Positions 7,483-9,972 of a stretch of 9,972 nt of DNA are shown one piece after another; the first letter of the stretch is position 1, and each line of letters opens with the position of its first letter. Where the stretch lies: contig SKHH01000223.1 in the NCBI GenBank assembly GCA_007117055.1, positions 1-9,972 of the forward strand. The letters are read 5' to 3'. The translations under genes were made by a program, and so were the position numbers. The DNA comes from Lishizhenia sp. (lineage in GTDB: Bacteria > Bacteroidota > Bacteroidia > Flavobacteriales_D > Crocinitomicaceae). The notes under the pieces are model-generated. The model made no database searches. It had not been told where the DNA came from and saw only the letters and a list, made by a program, of their open reading frames with translations.

Positions 7483-7925
7483 ACAATACAATCACACCGT
7501 CCAACGTTGTTCTTTCTGACTTAAAACAACAAACATATCTACTTTCTGATTTATTGAAAGAAAACAAGGTCAACCTATTACTATTTTACCATACGGATTG
7601 CCTAGGATGTACTGGTAGAGCTATTCCCTTTGGTTATGAACTAGCGCAGAAAAATACTGATATTAATCTGGTTGTCATTCATGCAGATTTTAAAAACAGG
7701 AAAAGAAGCATTGAGGAAATATTGGACATATTTACAGCGAAAGAGGCACCCTTTCCGATTTTCCTCGATGAAAATGCAGAACTATATACAACGCTTCATT
7801 GTGAGGGTACGCCACACTGGATCATTCTGAATTCTGAAGGAGAAATTCTTCATTCGATTTTCGGATCCCAAGAAGGAGCTCAAATGAAAATTCATTACAG
7901 CGTTGATGAACAACTTGGCAAATAA
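7473..7925 (+). CDS. Thioredoxin-like fold protein (AhpC/TlpA-like) with CLGC motif
   Basis: The product has 150 residues and no signal peptide or membrane segment, so it is probably cytoplasmic. The fold pattern is thioredoxin-like: strand VNLLLFYHTD, then C43-L-G-C46, strand LVVIHADF, PFPIFLDENAELY, and the cis-proline loop GTPHW with P114, followed by IILNSEGEILHSIFGS. Both cysteines of the redox motif are present, so a disulfide reductase or peroxiredoxin-like activity is plausible. The CLGC sequence differs from the usual CGPC or CPPC, so the redox potential or partner may differ. The ATG at 7473 lies inside the end of the glycosyltransferase gene (10-bp overlap). Its link to glycolipid synthesis is unexplained. 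Confidence 0.8.
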   Translation: MEINNTITPSNVVLSDLKQQTYLLSDLLKENKVNLLLFYHTDCLGCTGRAIPFGYELAQKNTDINLVVIHADFKNRKRSIEEILDIFTAKEAPFPIFLDENAELYTTLHCEGTPHWIILNSEGEILHSIFGSQEGAQMKIHYSVDEQLGK

Positions 7926-7935
7926 TTAACGTTAA
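7926..7935. promoter_or_regulatory. Perfect 10-bp palindrome in the aspS promoter region
   Basis: TTAACGTTAA is a perfect palindrome. Its right half covers the place where a -33 box for the aspS promoter would sit. It could be a small operator or a chance palindrome in AT-rich DNA. Its first base overlaps the window edge of the upstream gene by nothing: that stop codon ends at 7925. Confidence 0.2.
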
Positions 7936-7951
7936 CTTCCATGCTTATTTA

Positions 7952-7959
7952 TATTTTTG
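7952..7959 (+). promoter_or_regulatory. -7 box of the aspS promoter
   Basis: TATTTTTG matches TAnnTTTG fully. No TTTG lies at the proper distance upstream, so the -33 element is weak or replaced by the palindrome at 7926-7935. Transcription would start around 7965, leaving a leader of only about 10 nt before the ATG at 7976. Confidence 0.55.
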
Positions 7960-7975
7960 CACAAAATTTTTGACT

Positions 7976-9739
7976 ATGTACAGAACACACAATTGTGGAG
8001 AATTACGCATTTCGCACAAAGGAGAACAAGTAACTTTAGCGGGATGGGTACAACGCACCCGAGAAATGGGAGGAATGACCTTTGTAGACCTTAGAGATCG
8101 ATATGGAATTACACAATTGGCTTTTAACACAGAAGATAATGATACGTTAAATAAAGCGGCTAGGCAATTAGGACGAGAATTCGTAATTCAAGTTACAGGA
8201 ACAGTTATTGAGCGTTCGAGTAAAAATAAGAATATACCTACTGGTGAAATAGAACTTAAAGTTGAGGATTTGACCATTTTAAACGCAGCGAAAACGCCTC
8301 CTTTCACCATTGAAAATGAAACGGATGGTGGTGACGAGTTAAGAATGCAATACCGTTACCTAGATATCCGGAGAAAAGTTATTCAAGAAAAACTTCGCCT
8401 GAGAAACAAAGTAGCACTAGAAACCAGGAAATACTTAGATGGTGAAGGATTTATGGACGTAGAAACACCTTACTTAATTAAATCAACACCAGAAGGGGCG
8501 CGAGATTTTGTCGTTCCTAGTAGAATGAATGCTGGGGAATTTTATGCCTTACCTCAATCTCCTCAAACATTTAAACAATTATTGATGGTGTCGGGAATCG
8601 ATCGTTACTACCAAATTGTAAAATGTTTTAGAGACGAGGATTTAAGAGCAGATAGACAACCCGAGTTTACGCAAATCGACTGTGAAATGTCTTTTGTAGA
8701 ACAAGAAGATATTTTAAACACGTTTGAAGGACTGGTTAAACATCTGTTTAAAACATGTAGAAACATTTCTTTTGAACAGGATTTTCCGCGCATGTCTTAT
8801 GCTGAAGCAATGGAGCGTTACGGATCGGACAAACCGGATATCCGTTTTGGAATGGAGTTGAAAAACTTGAATGTCGTTGCAAAAAACAAAGGGTTTAAAA
8901 TTTTCGATGAAGCAGAACTAGTTTTAGGAATTGTAGCAGAGGATTGTGCTGTTTATACAAGAAAACAATTGGACAAGCTAACCGATTGGGTGAAGCGTCC
9001 TCAAATTGGAGCAAAAGGATTAGTGTATGTAAAATATAATGAAGATGGTACCCTTAAAAGTTCTGTCGATAAATTTTATAGCACAGAAGATTTAGAGGAG
9101 TTTGCAAAAGTTTCTGGAGCGAAAGCTGGAGATTTACTTCTTATTTTAAGTGGCGAAACGGACAAAGTGCGTAAGCAGATGAATGAACTTAGGTTACACA
9201 TGGGAGACGAACTTGGATTAAGAAATCCAAACGAATTCAAACCTTTATGGGTGTTGGATTTTCCTTTATTGGAATGGGATGAAGAAACTGAGCGTTATCA
9301 CGCAATGCACCATCCATTTACCTCTCCGAAAAAAGAAGACCTTGATTTAATAAAAAATAACCCTGGTGCTGTTCGTGCCAATGCATATGATTTAGCGATG
9401 AATGGTGTCGAACTTGGTGGAGGTTCTATTCGAATTCACGATAAATCACTACAATCACAAATGTTTGATTTATTAGGTTTTTCAAAAGAAGAGGCAGAAG
9501 AACAATTTGGTTTCTTAATGAATGCTTTTGAATACGGAGCACCACCACACGGAGGAATTGCCTTTGGATTGGATCGATTGGTAGCTACCATGGGAGGTTC
9601 TGACTCTATTAGAGACTATATTGCATTCCCAAAAAACAATTCGGGAAGAGATGTAATGATTAATGCTCCAGCTTCTTTAGATAACGCACAGCTTTCGGAA
9701 CTAAGTTTATCTGTGATAAATTTAGAAAAAAAGCAGTAA
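7976..9739 (+). CDS. aspS: Aspartate--tRNA ligase, bacterial type
   Basis: The product has 587 residues against 590 in E. coli. It charges tRNA-Asp with aspartate using ATP. The N-terminal OB-fold anticodon-binding domain (MYRTHNCGELR... WVQRTREMGGMTFVDLRDRYG, about 1-100) leads to class II motif 1 (around 150-166, GFMDVETPYL). Motif 2 is FRDEDLRADRQPEFTQID with R219. A bacterial GAD insertion follows (about 290-410), then motif 3 (GIAFGLDRLV) with R534. The residue aligned with E. coli L30, which helps separate Asp-only enzymes from tRNA-Asp/Asn enzymes (His in the latter), is M31 here; a hydrophobic residue favours the Asp-specific kind. The ATG at 7976 is preferred over an in-frame TTG at 7970, because MYRTH is the usual family start and the promoter leaves little room. 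It has its own promoter; no clear terminator follows. Confidence 0.97.
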   Translation: MYRTHNCGELRISHKGEQVTLAGWVQRTREMGGMTFVDLRDRYGITQLAFNTEDNDTLNKAARQLGREFVIQVTGTVIERSSKNKNIPTGEIELKVEDLTILNAAKTPPFTIENETDGGDELRMQYRYLDIRRKVIQEKLRLRNKVALETRKYLDGEGFMDVETPYLIKSTPEGARDFVVPSRMNAGEFYALPQSPQTFKQLLMVSGIDRYYQIVKCFRDEDLRADRQPEFTQIDCEMSFVEQEDILNTFEGLVKHLFKTCRNISFEQDFPRMSYAEAMERYGSDKPDIRFGMELKNLNVVAKNKGFKIFDEAELVLGIVAEDCAVYTRKQLDKLTDWVKRPQIGAKGLVYVKYNEDGTLKSSVDKFYSTEDLEEFAKVSGAKAGDLLLILSGETDKVRKQMNELRLHMGDELGLRNPNEFKPLWVLDFPLLEWDEETERYHAMHHPFTSPKKEDLDLIKNNPGAVRANAYDLAMNGVELGGGSIRIHDKSLQSQMFDLLGFSKEEAEEQFGFLMNAFEYGAPPHGGIAFGLDRLVATMGGSDSIRDYIAFPKNNSGRDVMINAPASLDNAQLSELSLSVINLEKKQ

Positions 9740-9778
9740 ATTATATGAGTACAAAAATTCAATTCACCGAAAAGATTG

Positions 9779-9786
9779 TATTTTTG
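9779..9786 (+). promoter_or_regulatory. -7 box of the tRNA-Arg transcription unit
   Basis: TATTTTTG matches TAnnTTTG. The -33 region is poor (ATTC/TTCA about 17-19 bp upstream). Transcription would begin near 9792, a few bases before the first tRNA-like unit, so both 50-bp units would be transcribed as the leader of the tRNA precursor. No similar box occurs in the repeat units. Confidence 0.55.
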
Positions 9787-9797
9787 TATCGCCTTTC

Positions 9798-9897
9798 GGC
9801 TCCGTAGCTCAACTTTCCTTATAGGATTTAGTCGACCTACTTCGCAAGGCTCCGTAGCTCAACTTTCCTTATAGGATTTAGTTGACCTACTTCGCAA
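9798..9897 (+). repeat. Two tandem 50-bp units that start with the tRNA-Arg 5' end
   Basis: Units at 9798-9847 and 9848-9897 differ at one base (C9833 versus T9883). Each begins with GGCTCCGTAGCTCAACT, identical to the first 17 nt of the intact tRNA that starts at 9898, then continues with an unrelated 33-nt segment ending TTCGCAA. Within a unit, nt 7-17 (GTAGCTCAACT) pair with nt 33-43 (AGTTGACCTAC in unit 2) with one C-C mismatch. An inner TCC/GGA stem encloses a TTATA loop. Unit 1 has a second mismatch from C9833. The units lack anticodon and T arms, so they are not tRNAs. Confidence 0.9.
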
Positions 9898-9972
9898 GGC
9901 TCCGTAGCTCAACTGAATAGAGCACTGGATTTCGGCTCCAGCGGTTACAGGTTTGAATCCTGTCGGGGTCAC
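9898..9972 (+). tRNA. tRNA-Arg, anticodon UCG (runs into the window edge)
   Basis: A full cloverleaf is visible: acceptor GGCTCCG/CGGGGTC (two G-U pairs), D stem GCTC/GAGC, anticodon stem CTGGA/TCCAG with loop TTTCGGC (anticodon TCG), five-base variable loop, and T stem ACAGG/CCTGT. The discriminator is A at 9971, and base 9972 is C, possibly the first base of an encoded CCA. The UCG anticodon reads CGA and other CGN codons. A20 and C35, main arginine identity bases in E. coli, are both present. The D loop (AACTGAATA) has A at position 19 and the T loop (TTTGAAT) has T at position 56, where G19 and C56 are nearly universal. Confidence 0.93.

Noticed and set aside
7970..7972. TTG at 7970 as the start of aspS
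   Set aside because: The ATG two codons later gives the usual MYRTH start, and the predicted transcript begins only a few bases before the TTG.
9798..9897. The 50-bp tandem units as a CRISPR array or as complete tRNA genes
   Set aside because: There are only two units in direct tandem, with no unique spacers, and each has only the first 17 nt of a tRNA without anticodon or T arm.

Overview
The window looks like ordinary chromosome from a member of the Bacteroidota, probably Flavobacteriales (a Crocinitomicaceae-like relative is my guess). The reasons are AT-rich DNA, a protein with a type IX secretion (T9SS)-like C-terminus next to a PorV/PorQ-family protein, promoters of the Bacteroidota form (TTTG, about 19 bp, TAnnTTTG), start sites without clear Shine-Dalgarno sequences, and the pairings T9SS protein-PorV and greA-HIT.

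Layout, left to right. (1) 1-3954, + strand: the 3' part of a very large surface or secreted protein gene that enters from outside the window, then a PorV/PorQ-like outer-membrane barrel 27 bp later. They look like one operon, ended by a hairpin terminator at 3983-4012. (2) 4036-4898, + strand: greA and a HIT-family hydrolase joined by a one-base stop/start overlap. Their textbook promoter lies before the preceding terminator hairpin, so the hairpin sits in the greA leader. (3) 4899-5465, - strand: ruvC, converging on the HIT gene with no base between the stop codons. (4) 5477-7925, + strand: a tight three-gene unit with overlapping ends: a flippase-like membrane protein, a membrane family 2 glycosyltransferase and a cytoplasmic thioredoxin-like protein. 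It diverges from ruvC with only 11 bp between the start codons. (5) 7976-9739, + strand: aspS, with its own promoter. (6) 9779-9972: a promoter-like box, two 50-bp tandem units that each begin with the first 17 nt of a tRNA, then an intact tRNA-Arg(UCG) that reaches the window edge.

How they work together: the first pair belongs to protein export to the cell surface. greA, ruvC, aspS and the tRNA are housekeeping information genes. The flippase-glycosyltransferase-thioredoxin cluster is probably an envelope glycolipid or polysaccharide module of unknown product.

The most unusual part is the right end. Truncated copies of the tRNA 5' end, each able to fold into a hairpin made from the tRNA segment and its near inverted copy, lie between the probable promoter and the real tRNA. 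That tRNA also replaces the nearly universal G19-C56 tertiary pair with A19-U56. I see no CRISPR array, insertion sequence, phage gene or defence system.
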